A model generated the notes under the pieces. That model was not told where the DNA came from. It did not search any database and saw only the letters and a program-made list of their open reading frames with translations. Positions 51,358 to 59,722 of a DNA stretch of 64,000 bases are shown here, piece by piece (the stretch's first letter is position 1; each line of letters starts with the position of its first letter). This stretch comes from JAEUJM01 sp041908445 (GTDB taxonomy: Bacteria; Actinomycetota; Acidimicrobiia; Acidimicrobiales; DATDAH01). Position numbers and translations under genes: made by a program. The stretch spans positions 21,269 through 85,268 of the forward strand of contig JAYRFK010000130.1 in assembly GCA_041908445.1 (NCBI GenBank), given 5' to 3'.

Positions 51358-53102
51358 GCGCCGACGAGGCCACCATCGGACTGGCGACGATCGTCGTCTT
51401 CGGCGTCGGGTGCCAGTGGATCGCCCGCCGCATCGGCATCCCGTCACTGCTCCTGCTGCTTCCCGCCGGCCTGCTCGCCGGCGACGTGCTGGGCCTGGTG
51501 AAGCCCGAGGAGCTCTTCGGCGACCTGCTCAGCCCGCTCGTCACCCTGCTCGTCGGCCTTCTGCTCTTCCAGGCCGCCACCCACCTGCACATCGGCGAGC
51601 TCCCGGGCGAGGCGCGCGGCGCCGTCGTCCGCCTGGTGACCATCGGGCTGGCCGTGACCTTCGCCGGGGCAGTGGCCGCCTGCCTCCTGTTCCTCGACGT
51701 GCCCCGGTCCCTGGCCATCGTGACCGGCGGCGTGCTCGTGGTGTCCGGCCCCACGGTCGTGGGGCCGCTGCTCGACGTCGTCCGACCCCGCCACCCGACC
51801 GCCACCATCCTGCGCTGGGAGGGCATCACCCTCGACCCCCTCGGCGCCACCGTCGGCGTGGTGGTCCTGAACCTGGTGCTGGCCGCCGACCGCGGTGGCG
51901 TGCACCCGGTGCTGCAGCTGAGCGGGCGCTTCGCCATCGGGGTCGCGGCCGGTGCCCTGGCCGGGTTCGTGCTCGTCGCGCTGATGTCGCGCTTCTGGCT
52001 GACCGACGACATGGAGGCCGCGGTCGCCCTGATGCTCGCCGCCGCCGCCTTCGCCGGGGCCGAGCTCCTCGCCTCCGAGGCGGGCCTGTTCGCCACCGTG
52101 ACCATGGGCGTGGTGGTGGCCAACCAACGCACCGTCGCCACCGACCGCATCCAGGGCTTCGGCGAGACCCTCGAGGTGCTGATCATCGGGACTCTCTTCA
52201 TCACCCTCGGGGCGCTGGTCGACGTGGACGACCTCGGCCACTACCTCGGGCCGGTGGTCGCCATCAGCCTCAGCCTCGTGCTGGTGGTGCGGCCGCTGAC
52301 GGTGGCGGCGGCGCTGGCGCGCACGAGCCTGCCGTGGCGGGACCGGGCCATGGTCGCCTGGATGGACCCGCGCGGCGTGGTGGCGGCGTCCACGGCGACG
52401 ACCTTCACCGTCACCTTGAACGCGGCGGGCTTCGACGCCGACTTCCTCCTGCCGGTCACCTTCGGGGTGATCCTGGGCTGCGGCGTGGTCTACGGGCTCA
52501 CGGCCAAGCCGGTCGCCAAGGCGCTGGGCGTGACCGAGCCCCGCCCCACCGGCGTCGCCCTCGTCGGCGACGACCCCTGGCTGGCCGACTTCGCCCGCTG
52601 CCTGGCCGGCGCCGGCGTCGAGGTGCTGCGGGTCACCAGCGAGCCCGTCGAGGCCGACGGCGACCGGCTCACGTCGGTGGCACTCCTCGACGGGGTGCAC
52701 GAGGTGCGCCGGGCCATCGACGAGGCGGGCCTCTCCCGGGCGGTGGTGTCGCTGGACGACGGGGCGGCGCTGACCCTGTTCGAGCCCGACCTGGTCGAGC
52801 GACTGGGCCGGCGCCACGTGCTGACCGTCCCGGAGGCGGCGGTCGCGGGCGCCGCCGCCGAGCGGGGCGCCCGGCTCCGGCCGCTCCGGTCGACGGCACC
52901 GGCCTTCCACGGGCACGCGTCGCGCGCCGACCTGCACCGCCGCCACACCGCCGGTGCCGCGGTGACGGTGGTGCCCGCCCCCCTGCCGCCGGGCGCGGTC
53001 CTGCTGGCCACGGTCTCGCCCGCGGGCGAGGTCCACCTGCGCCGGGCGCCGGCCGCGGCCCACCCCGAGGACGTCCTCGTCGCCCTCGTCGACGCGGGCT
53101 GA
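51354..53102 (+). CDS. CPA1-type Na+/H+ antiporter with degenerate TrkA-N-like tail
   Basis: 582 residues. About 1-390 is the antiporter (IARRIGIPSLLLLLPAGLLA, LLVGLLLFQAATHLHIG, SGPTVVGPLLDVVRP, ITLDPLGATVGVVVLNLV, GLFATVTMGVVVANQRTVAT, WMDPRGVVAASTATTFTVTL). From about 395, a Rossmann-like module begins GVALVGDDPWLADFARCLAG, lacking the GxGxxG of working TrkA-N domains, then a 60-residue domain. The C-terminal regulatory part is therefore possibly not nucleotide-binding. Ion preference is Na+ or K+, unknown. Confidence 0.83.
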   Translation: MSADEATIGLATIVVFGVGCQWIARRIGIPSLLLLLPAGLLAGDVLGLVKPEELFGDLLSPLVTLLVGLLLFQAATHLHIGELPGEARGAVVRLVTIGLAVTFAGAVAACLLFLDVPRSLAIVTGGVLVVSGPTVVGPLLDVVRPRHPTATILRWEGITLDPLGATVGVVVLNLVLAADRGGVHPVLQLSGRFAIGVAAGALAGFVLVALMSRFWLTDDMEAAVALMLAAAAFAGAELLASEAGLFATVTMGVVVANQRTVATDRIQGFGETLEVLIIGTLFITLGALVDVDDLGHYLGPVVAISLSLVLVVRPLTVAAALARTSLPWRDRAMVAWMDPRGVVAASTATTFTVTLNAAGFDADFLLPVTFGVILGCGVVYGLTAKPVAKALGVTEPRPTGVALVGDDPWLADFARCLAGAGVEVLRVTSEPVEADGDRLTSVALLDGVHEVRRAIDEAGLSRAVVSLDDGAALTLFEPDLVERLGRRHVLTVPEAAVAGAAAERGARLRPLRSTAPAFHGHASRADLHRRHTAGAAVTVVPAPLPPGAVLLATVSPAGEVHLRRAPAAAHPEDVLVALVDAG

Positions 53103-53113
53103 CCCGCCGCGGC

Positions 53114-54547
53114 TCAGGCGCCGACGGGCTCGGCGACCGGGTCGGGCTCGTCCTCGTCGGCGGGTGCCTCGCCGGGGAGTGGCTCGGGCGGGCCGTCGCG
53201 GCGCTGGAGCTCCTTGCACACCTGGCGCGCGACGAGCGCCGCCACCGGCGGGGCCACCACGAGCAGCGTGCGGAAGGTCCAGACGATGCGGTTGACCGAG
53301 AGCCCGAAGGTGACGGCCAGCACGTCGGTGGCGCCGGCCGCGAAGAGGATCACGTAGAAGGTCAGCGTGGCCACACCGAGGGCGGTGCGCACCGGCCGGT
53401 CCCGGGGCCGGTCGAGGATGTGGTGCACGTCGTGGTCGTGGGTGAAGCGGGCCTCGAGCCACGGCCAGGCGTAGAGGAGCAGGAAGGTGACGCCCGGCAG
53501 GAGCACGCCGGGGAAGAACGGGTTGGGGATCAGGTAGTCGCCGAGGCTGATCTCCCACGGCGGCATGAGCCGCAGCGAGCCCTCGAGCCAGCCGATGTAC
53601 CAGTCGGGCTGGCTGGCCGAGCTGACGTTGGCGACCTCGAAGGGCCCGAAGAGCCAGACCGGGTTGATCTGGAAGAGGCCGCCGAGCAGGCAGAGCAGCG
53701 CGGCGGTCAGGAAGAACACGCCGCCGGCCTTGGCCGCGTACGTGGGCCACACCCGCTCGCCGACCACGTTGTCCTCGGTGGCGCCGTCGCCGCGGAAGTG
53801 GGTGTGCTTGTGGCGCACGAGGATGCCGAGGTGGGCGACCAGCAGGATGGTGATGGCCGCCGGCAGCAGCAGCACGTGGATGATGAACAGCCGGGGGATG
53901 ATCTCGGTGCCGGGGAAGTCGCCGCCGAACAGCAGCGACGAGATCCACGTCCCCACCACCGGGATCGACAGGATCACCGAGTCGGCGATGCGGATGCCCG
54001 TGCCCGACAGCTGGTCGTCGAGCAGGGAGTAGCCGGCGAAGCCGTTGCCGAGGGCGAACACCATGAGGGTGCAGCCGATGACCCAGTTGATCTCGCGAGG
54101 CTTGCGGAAGGCGCCGGTGAAGAAGACCCGGGAAAGGTGGACGACGACCGCGGCGACGAAGAGCAGCGCGGCCCAGTGGTGGACCTGGCGCATCATCAGG
54201 CCGGCCCGGACGTCGAAGCTCAGGTCGAGCACCGAGTTGTAGGCGGCGCTGACCTCGACGCCCTGGAGGGGGCCGTAGCTGCCGTCGTAGGTGACCGGCG
54301 CGGTGGAGGCGTCGAAGAAGAAGGTCAGGTAGACGCCGGTGGCCACCAGCACCACGAACGAGTAGAGGGCGATCTCACCGAGCAGGAACGACCAGTGGTT
54401 CGGAAAGATCTTGTCGAGCAGCGTCCGGCCGGTGCGGGCGACCCCGAGGCGGTCGTCGAACCAGCGGGCGGTGCGCCCGGTGCGGCTGCCCTTCGGCGCC
54501 TCGTCCGGCCCGTCGGCGGCGTGCCCGTGGCGGCGGCGCGCGCTCAT
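53114..54547 (-). CDS. qcrB: Ubiquinol/menaquinol-cytochrome c reductase cytochrome b subunit
   Basis: 477 residues, with an extra cytoplasmic N-terminus. Haem and quinone segments: GLMMRQVHHWAALLFVAAVV and LLPAAITILLVAHLGILVRHKH each carry His pairs, GNGFAGYSLLDDQLSGTG is the Qo region, and WPWLEARFTHDHDVHHIL lies near the middle of the C-terminal half. Part of the bcc complex that oxidises menaquinol and passes electrons to QcrC and aa3 oxidase. The ATG overlaps the qcrA stop. Confidence 0.95.
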   Translation of the reverse strand: MSARRRHGHAADGPDEAPKGSRTGRTARWFDDRLGVARTGRTLLDKIFPNHWSFLLGEIALYSFVVLVATGVYLTFFFDASTAPVTYDGSYGPLQGVEVSAAYNSVLDLSFDVRAGLMMRQVHHWAALLFVAAVVVHLSRVFFTGAFRKPREINWVIGCTLMVFALGNGFAGYSLLDDQLSGTGIRIADSVILSIPVVGTWISSLLFGGDFPGTEIIPRLFIIHVLLLPAAITILLVAHLGILVRHKHTHFRGDGATEDNVVGERVWPTYAAKAGGVFFLTAALLCLLGGLFQINPVWLFGPFEVANVSSASQPDWYIGWLEGSLRLMPPWEISLGDYLIPNPFFPGVLLPGVTFLLLYAWPWLEARFTHDHDVHHILDRPRDRPVRTALGVATLTFYVILFAAGATDVLAVTFGLSVNRIVWTFRTLLVVAPPVAALVARQVCKELQRRDGPPEPLPGEAPADEDEPDPVAEPVGA

Positions 54548-55446
54548 GCGTCGATGTCCCAGAAGCCGGGGCCGACCGGGCCCGAGAAGTCGCCGGTGGC
54601 GATGAGGTTGCCGTCCTCGTCGGTGCCGAGGGGCAGCTGCGGCAGCGGCCGGGTGGCGGGCCCGAACACGGGCTCGGCCCCGTGGAGCACGTCGAAGGTC
54701 GACTGGTGGCACGGGCACAGCAGCTCGCCCCGCTGGGCCTGGTAGAGCCCGACCGGGCAGCCGGCGTGGGTGCAGACCTTCGAGTAGGCGACCACGTTGT
54801 TGACGGTCCAGTCCTCGCGGCCGGGGACGGGCTGGAGCTCGCCGGGCTGGAGGCGGATGAGCAGGGTCTGGGCGGTCTCGTCGCCGACGTGGCCCTCGGG
54901 GAAGGCGGTGATGACGCCACCGACGCCGGGGTCGTCGGGCCGCACCGGCAGGCCCTCCTCCGTGACGAGGCGCACGCCGTCGCGGTAGGGCGTGGACTTG
55001 AGGCCGCGGCCGGGCCGGGGGCCCATCGAGCGGATCGGGAACAGCGCAGCGAGGCCGAGGGCGGCCACCGAGCCGAACAGCAGCTTGGTGAGGAAGTTGC
55101 GGCGCCCGAAGGTCTCGCTGCCGGTCTGGAAGTCGGCCACGAAGGCCTGCTGGTCCTCGGGGGTGGACCCGATGCGCCCCCGGGGCTCGGAGTCCGGGCC
55201 CTCGGGCATGAAGCGCTTGGCCCAGACGACGAGGCCGACGCCGATGCCGGCCAAGGCGAGGAAGAGCAGCACACCCTCGGCCTGGGTCTGGCCGCCCTCG
55301 GCGTAGACGACGGCGAGCGCCAGCGCGGCGACGATGCTCACCCCGAAACAGGCCGCCGGCAGCAGCTGGCCGCTCGACCGCTGCACCCGCGCCTCGTCCT
55401 CGGGCGACACCACCACCGGCGGCTCGTCCACCGGTTCGTCAGGCAT
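54544..55446 (-). CDS. qcrA: Rieske iron-sulfur subunit
   Basis: 300 residues. Three hydrophobic N-terminal segments (about 25-75 and 115-140) typical of actinobacterial QcrA, then the Rieske domain with CTHAGCPVGL and CPCHQSTFDVL cluster ligands (Cys-His pairs plus the disulfide Cys). Carries electrons from quinol to QcrC. Start ATG 55446; overlaps qcrC upstream and qcrB downstream. Confidence 0.95.
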   Translation of the reverse strand: MPDEPVDEPPVVVSPEDEARVQRSSGQLLPAACFGVSIVAALALAVVYAEGGQTQAEGVLLFLALAGIGVGLVVWAKRFMPEGPDSEPRGRIGSTPEDQQAFVADFQTGSETFGRRNFLTKLLFGSVAALGLAALFPIRSMGPRPGRGLKSTPYRDGVRLVTEEGLPVRPDDPGVGGVITAFPEGHVGDETAQTLLIRLQPGELQPVPGREDWTVNNVVAYSKVCTHAGCPVGLYQAQRGELLCPCHQSTFDVLHGAEPVFGPATRPLPQLPLGTDEDGNLIATGDFSGPVGPGFWDIDA

Positions 55447-56242
55447 GGCTCCTCCGGCGGGTGATCCAACGGATGAACACAACGACCGCGCTGACCCCCA
55501 CGACCCAGATCAGGTAGCCCTCGGCCACGGGGCCGATGCGCCCGAGCGAGAAGCCGCCCGGGTCGGCGGGGTCCTGGAGGTACGTCACGTAGGCGACGAT
55601 CGAATTCAGCTGGTGCTCGTCGAAGACGTCCTCGTCGAACTGCGGCATCTGGCCGGGGCCGACCCGCACGGCCTCGGCGATCTGCACCTCGGCCACGTCG
55701 TGGAGCGACGGCGCGTAATTGCCGTAGCTGAGGGCGCCGCCCACCGCGGCGGCGCCGTGGCAGGCGGCGCAGTTGGCGCGGAACAGCTCGCCGCCCTCGG
55801 CGAGGTCGCCGGCGGCGACGTCCAGGTCGGGGATGGGCGTGCCCTCGCCGAGCGACCCCACGTAGGCCACGAGGGCCTGGATCTCCTGGTCGGTGTAGGC
55901 CGGGGGCTTGCTCGGCGACTGGCCCTGGGGGTCGGCGAGGGGCATCCGGCCGGTGCGGAGCATGAAGTCGGCGGAGGCCTCGCCGGCGCCGATCAGGGTC
56001 GGCCCCTGCGCCGTGCCGGCACCGCCCTGGCCGTGGCAGCTCACGCACCCGGTGCCGAAGAGCTGCTCGCCGATGGCGACGAGGTCGTCCGGGCCCGTCG
56101 GCGCCGCGGTCGTCGCCGTTCTCTCCGTGGTCCCCGTGGTGGCCGTGGTCGGCGACTGGGCCTGGGCGGGCTGCCAGAGCGCCATCCCGACGGCGGTGAC
56201 GGCGACCACGGACGCCGCCGCGAGGAGCGCCGGTCGCCTCAT
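55439..56242 (-). CDS. qcrC: Di-haem cytochrome c subunit QcrC
   Basis: 267 residues. Signal/anchor helix, a Thr-rich linker, haem motif 1 CVSCH (about residue 67), haem motif 2 CAACH (about 155), Met ligands in RTGRMPL and GPGQMPQFDED, and a C-terminal membrane helix (LIWVVGVSAVVVFIRW). The two-haem form replaces soluble cytochrome c and links the bc complex to the oxidase in actinobacteria. The ATG overlaps the ctaE stop. Confidence 0.95.
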   Translation of the reverse strand: MRRPALLAAASVVAVTAVGMALWQPAQAQSPTTATTGTTERTATTAAPTGPDDLVAIGEQLFGTGCVSCHGQGGAGTAQGPTLIGAGEASADFMLRTGRMPLADPQGQSPSKPPAYTDQEIQALVAYVGSLGEGTPIPDLDVAAGDLAEGGELFRANCAACHGAAAVGGALSYGNYAPSLHDVAEVQIAEAVRVGPGQMPQFDEDVFDEHQLNSIVAYVTYLQDPADPGGFSLGRIGPVAEGYLIWVVGVSAVVVFIRWITRRRSHA

Positions 56243-56859
56243 CGCAGCAGGTAGATCGTGGCGAACACGAAGATCCACACGAGGTCGACGAAGTGCCAGT
56301 AGTAGCCCGTGACCGCCACCGACGGGCCGATCGGCGCCTCGCTGTCCCGCCCGAGCACGAGACCGGCGACCGCCACCATCAGCACCAGGCCGCCGAGGAC
56401 GTGCAGGCCGTGGAAGCCGGTGATCAGGTAGTAGATCGAGCCGTACGCGTCGGTGCCGAGGGAGAAGTCGAGGCCGGCCCACTCGAGCACCAGGTTGACG
56501 AGGAAGAGCGTGCCGAGCACCAGGGTGACCGCGAGCCAGCGGCCCACCCGCTTGTGGTCGCCCCGCTCGGCGGCCCGCACCGAGAGGTGCATCGTGACGC
56601 TCGACGTGAGCAGGAGCACCGTCGAGAGCAGGGCCCGGGCCATGTCGAGGTCGGCGCCCGCCGGCGGCCACGGGTCGTTCTCGCCGCGGAGCACGAAGTA
56701 GGCCGCGAACAGGCCGGCGAAGAACATGAGCTCGGAGGCGAGCCACACGATGACGCCCACCGCGAGGGGCGACGCGGTGGTGACCCCGAACTCGTCGTCG
56801 ACCGGCGCGACCGCGCCGGCGTCCCCGGCCACGTCCCCGACGGTGGCGGTCCCCTCCAC
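56239..56859 (-). CDS. ctaE: Cytochrome c oxidase subunit III
   Basis: 206 residues, five membrane segments. WLASELMFFAGLFAAYFVLR at the start and FHGLHVLGGLVLM plus YYWHFVDLVWIFVFATIYLL (shown as separate segments) are typical COX3. First of the minus-strand unit ctaE-qcrC-qcrA-qcrB. GTG at 56859, with TAGGAA six bases upstream. Confidence 0.94.
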   Translation of the reverse strand: MEGTATVGDVAGDAGAVAPVDDEFGVTTASPLAVGVIVWLASELMFFAGLFAAYFVLRGENDPWPPAGADLDMARALLSTVLLLTSSVTMHLSVRAAERGDHKRVGRWLAVTLVLGTLFLVNLVLEWAGLDFSLGTDAYGSIYYLITGFHGLHVLGGLVLMVAVAGLVLGRDSEAPIGPSVAVTGYYWHFVDLVWIFVFATIYLLR

Positions 56860-56910
56860 GCCGCATTCCTACCATCCCCCTCCCCGCCGGGGGCGGCCTA
56901 GCTTGCGGGG

Positions 56911-57837
56911 GTGACCTGGGCCGCGGCCGCCGCCGTCCCCCCACCGATCTCCGTCTCCGAGCTGGCGACGGGGTGGGCACCCGACCCGCTGCCGCTCGTC
57001 CTCACCCTCCTCGCCGGCTGTGCGTACGCGGTCGGCGTGAGCCGCCTCGCCCGCCGGGGGCGACGCTGGTCGTCGGCCCGGTCCGCCTCGTTCGCCGGTG
57101 GCCTCGTCGTCGTCCTGGTGGCGACCCAGTCCGGCCTCGCCCGGTACGACACGGTCCTGTTCAGCGCCCACGCCGCGCAGCACGTGCTGCTCGGGATGCT
57201 GGGTCCGCTCCTGCTGGTGCTCGGCGCGCCGATGCTGCTCGCCCTGCAGGCCGCCGAGCGGCCGACCCAGCGGCGACTGGTCGCGGCGCTGCACCACCCG
57301 GTCGTCCGCTTCCTGACCCACCCGGTCACGGCGTGGCTCCTGTTCGGTACCTCGATGTTCGCCCTCTACCTGACCGGCCTCTACGAGCTCTCGCTGCGCA
57401 ACGGCTGGGTCCACGCCTGGGTGCACGTCCACCTGCTGGTCGTGGGGTGCCTGTTCTCCGAGGCGGTGCTCGGCGTGGACCCGGGGTGGGCGACCGGCCG
57501 GGGCGGCCGCTCCCTCGCCTATCCCGTGCGCCTGCTGCTCGTCGTGCTGCTGGTGCCGTTCCACGCGGTGCTCGGCCTGGCCCTGCTGAGCGCCGGCGAG
57601 CCGGTCGCGGCGGCGTACTACGCCGACCTCGGCCGCACCTGGGGGGCGTCGCCGATGTCCGACCAGCGCACCGGCGCCGCGATCATGTGGAGCGTCGGCG
57701 ACCTCGTGGGCCTCCTCCTGATCGGCGTCGTGGTCTGGCAGTGGATGCGGGCCGACGAGCGCGAGGCCGCCCGCCTCGACGCCGCCGACGACGCCCGCCG
57801 CGCCCGGGCGGTCGGCGACCCGGCGCCGTCCCCCTGA
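56911..57837 (+). CDS. ctaG: CtaG-type cytochrome c oxidase assembly factor
   Basis: 308 residues with seven or so hydrophobic segments. His-rich helix motifs SAHAAQHVLLGMLGPLLLVL, VHAWVHVHLLVVGCLFSEAV and PFHAVLGLAL match the caa3_CtaG family, required for copper insertion or assembly of the oxidase. GTG at 56911, 6 bases after TAGCTT, so likely leaderless. Divergent from ctaE. Confidence 0.88.
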   Translation: MTWAAAAAVPPPISVSELATGWAPDPLPLVLTLLAGCAYAVGVSRLARRGRRWSSARSASFAGGLVVVLVATQSGLARYDTVLFSAHAAQHVLLGMLGPLLLVLGAPMLLALQAAERPTQRRLVAALHHPVVRFLTHPVTAWLLFGTSMFALYLTGLYELSLRNGWVHAWVHVHLLVVGCLFSEAVLGVDPGWATGRGGRSLAYPVRLLLVVLLVPFHAVLGLALLSAGEPVAAAYYADLGRTWGASPMSDQRTGAAIMWSVGDLVGLLLIGVVVWQWMRADEREAARLDAADDARRARAVGDPAPSP

Positions 57838-57868
57838 CCCGGGTGCACCCCCTGGCTACGGTGGCGGC

Positions 57869-58816
57869 GTGAGGCGGATCGTGGTGGTGCGACACGGCGG
57901 CGGTGAGCCGGCCGAGGCGCCCCCCACAGGCGTGCCGGCGGGGTGCGTGCTCCCCTTCGTCCTGGTCTTCATCGTGCTCGCCGTGCTGGCGGGCGCCGGG
58001 CTGATCGGGCTCGGCGGAGGCGACGACGCGGCTTCCACGACGACCACCACGGCCCCGGCGGCCGAGCCGGTGCTCGAGGCGCCGGCCGAGCCGGCGGTCC
58101 CCGAGCCGCCCGAGGGCTCGTTCACGGTCTCCGCCGGCGAGAGCACGTCGCTCAACCTCGACGAGCTGGCGGATGCCATCGAGCGGCGGTTGAGCGCGGC
58201 CGGCCACGCCGGTGCCTTCGTCACCGTGGACGGCACGCTGCTGCAGGTCGACCCCGGCCCCGGGCCACTCACGGTGGCGGCGATGCAGGAGCTGCTGCGC
58301 GAGCCGGGCCGCCTCGAGATCCGCCCCGTGCGACGGGAGCGCCGGCCCGAGGCGTGCGCCGACCAGCCCACCGCCCAGGGGGCCGACGACGACGCCCGCT
58401 ACCCGGAGTACGAGTTCACCGGCCAGCGCACGGGCGAGATCGTGGCCTGCTACCAGGTGGCGCCCGGCGGCATCACCAACACGGCCGTCGAGCGCGCCCA
58501 CGCCACGGTCATCGGGCCCGACCAGGACGGCAACCGGGACGACGACTGGGCCGTCGACCTCTTCGTCACCACCGAGGGCATCGAGACCTTCAACGAGATG
58601 GCCGCGGCCTGCAAGCACCGAGAGCCGCCCTGCGATGCCGGCCTCGCCGCCATCGCCCTGGACCAGGTCGTGTTCATGGCCCCCCGGGTGGCCGACGCGG
58701 AGTTCACCCGCTTCGACATCCAGATCAGCGGCGACATCGACGAGGCGACCGCCAACTCGATGGTCGCGGCGCTCACCACCGCGCCGCTCCCCCGGGGCCT
58801 CGAGTTCTCGTCCTGA
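57869..58816 (+). CDS. Membrane-tethered SecD P1-like protein
   Basis: 315 residues. One helix at about 25-50 (VLPFVLVFIVLAVLAGAGL), a Thr/Pro linker, then two parts like the SecD P1 periplasmic domain: LDELADAIERRLSAAGHAGA with a following beta hairpin, and TTEGIETFNEMAAACKH ... ALDQVVFMAPRV ... FDIQISGDIDEATANSMVAA with TAPLPRGLEF. Family SecD reads the same way (EVLDGKV.SAP, ISG.FT.EEA..LA..L..G.LP). There is no SecD permease domain. Function unknown; it lies between ctaG and ctaC and may help protein export or oxidase assembly. GTG, 6 bases after TACGGT. Confidence 0.7.
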   Translation: MRRIVVVRHGGGEPAEAPPTGVPAGCVLPFVLVFIVLAVLAGAGLIGLGGGDDAASTTTTTAPAAEPVLEAPAEPAVPEPPEGSFTVSAGESTSLNLDELADAIERRLSAAGHAGAFVTVDGTLLQVDPGPGPLTVAAMQELLREPGRLEIRPVRRERRPEACADQPTAQGADDDARYPEYEFTGQRTGEIVACYQVAPGGITNTAVERAHATVIGPDQDGNRDDDWAVDLFVTTEGIETFNEMAAACKHREPPCDAGLAAIALDQVVFMAPRVADAEFTRFDIQISGDIDEATANSMVAALTTAPLPRGLEFSS

Positions 58817-58879
58817 GGGCCGCCCGCCCCCGAGGGTTGGGCCGCCCCGCGCCCCGCACGAGCACCTAAGGTCGGCGCC

Positions 58880-59722
58880 GTGAGCGGTCGGGGGCTGCGG
58901 GGGCGGCGACACGGGCGACGGCTCGCGTCGGCGCTCGTCGCCGTGGCGGCCGCCGTGGCGCTGGCCGGGTGCTCCGGCAACCTCGGCGCCCCGGAGTCGG
59001 TGACCTCCCAGGGCGACGAGGTCGTCACCCTCTGGAAGGGGTTCCTGATCACCGCCGCCGTGGTCGGGCTGCTCGTCTACGGCCTGATCATCTACGCCGC
59101 GCTCCGCTTCCGCCGGCGCAAGAGCGAGGACCCGACCCACGTCCCGAGCCAGTACCAGTACCAGGTGCCGCTCGAGGTGCTCTACACGGTCGTGCCCATC
59201 CTGATCGTCGCCGCGCTGTTCGCGTTCACGGTGATCGGCGAGAACCGCATCACCCGCACCGACCCCGACCCCGACCTCACCATCCAGGTGATCGGCTTCC
59301 AGTGGCAGTGGCAGTTCCTCTACGTCGACGACGGGGTCGCCGTGCAGGGCAGCGCCGAGGTGACGCCAGAGCTCGTCCTGCCGGTGGGCCGCACGGTGCG
59401 CTTCGACCTCGTGTCCGACGACGTGAACCACTCCTTCTGGGTGCCGGAGTTCCTCCAGAAGCGCGACCTCATCCCCGGCGTCGACAACGAGATCGACATC
59501 GAGGTCACCGAGCCCGGCGAGTGGGTGGGCCGCTGCGCCGAGTACTGCGGCCTCGACCACTGGAAGATGGACTTCGACGTGCGAGCCATCCCCGCCGACG
59601 AGTTCGATGCCTGGCTCGCCGAGCAGCGCGCCGGCGGTGACGGCTCGGCCGCCGCGGGCGCGTCCGGCAGCACCGCCACCACGACGGCCACACCGGTCAC
59701 CACGGAGGCGAGCGGCGGATGA
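58880..59722 (+). CDS. ctaC: Cytochrome c oxidase subunit II
   Basis: 280 residues. Lipobox-type signal (VALAGCSG), two membrane helices, then the cupredoxin domain with VNHSFWVPEF and the CuA ligands in GRCAEYCGLDHWKM (Cys, Glu, Cys, His, Met). Accepts electrons from QcrC. A Thr/Ala/Gly-rich tail of about 35 residues follows. GTG at 58880, 7 bases after TAAGGT. Overlaps ctaD (ATGA). Confidence 0.95.
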   Translation: MSGRGLRGRRHGRRLASALVAVAAAVALAGCSGNLGAPESVTSQGDEVVTLWKGFLITAAVVGLLVYGLIIYAALRFRRRKSEDPTHVPSQYQYQVPLEVLYTVVPILIVAALFAFTVIGENRITRTDPDPDLTIQVIGFQWQWQFLYVDDGVAVQGSAEVTPELVLPVGRTVRFDLVSDDVNHSFWVPEFLQKRDLIPGVDNEIDIEVTEPGEWVGRCAEYCGLDHWKMDFDVRAIPADEFDAWLAEQRAGGDGSAAAGASGSTATTTATPVTTEASGG

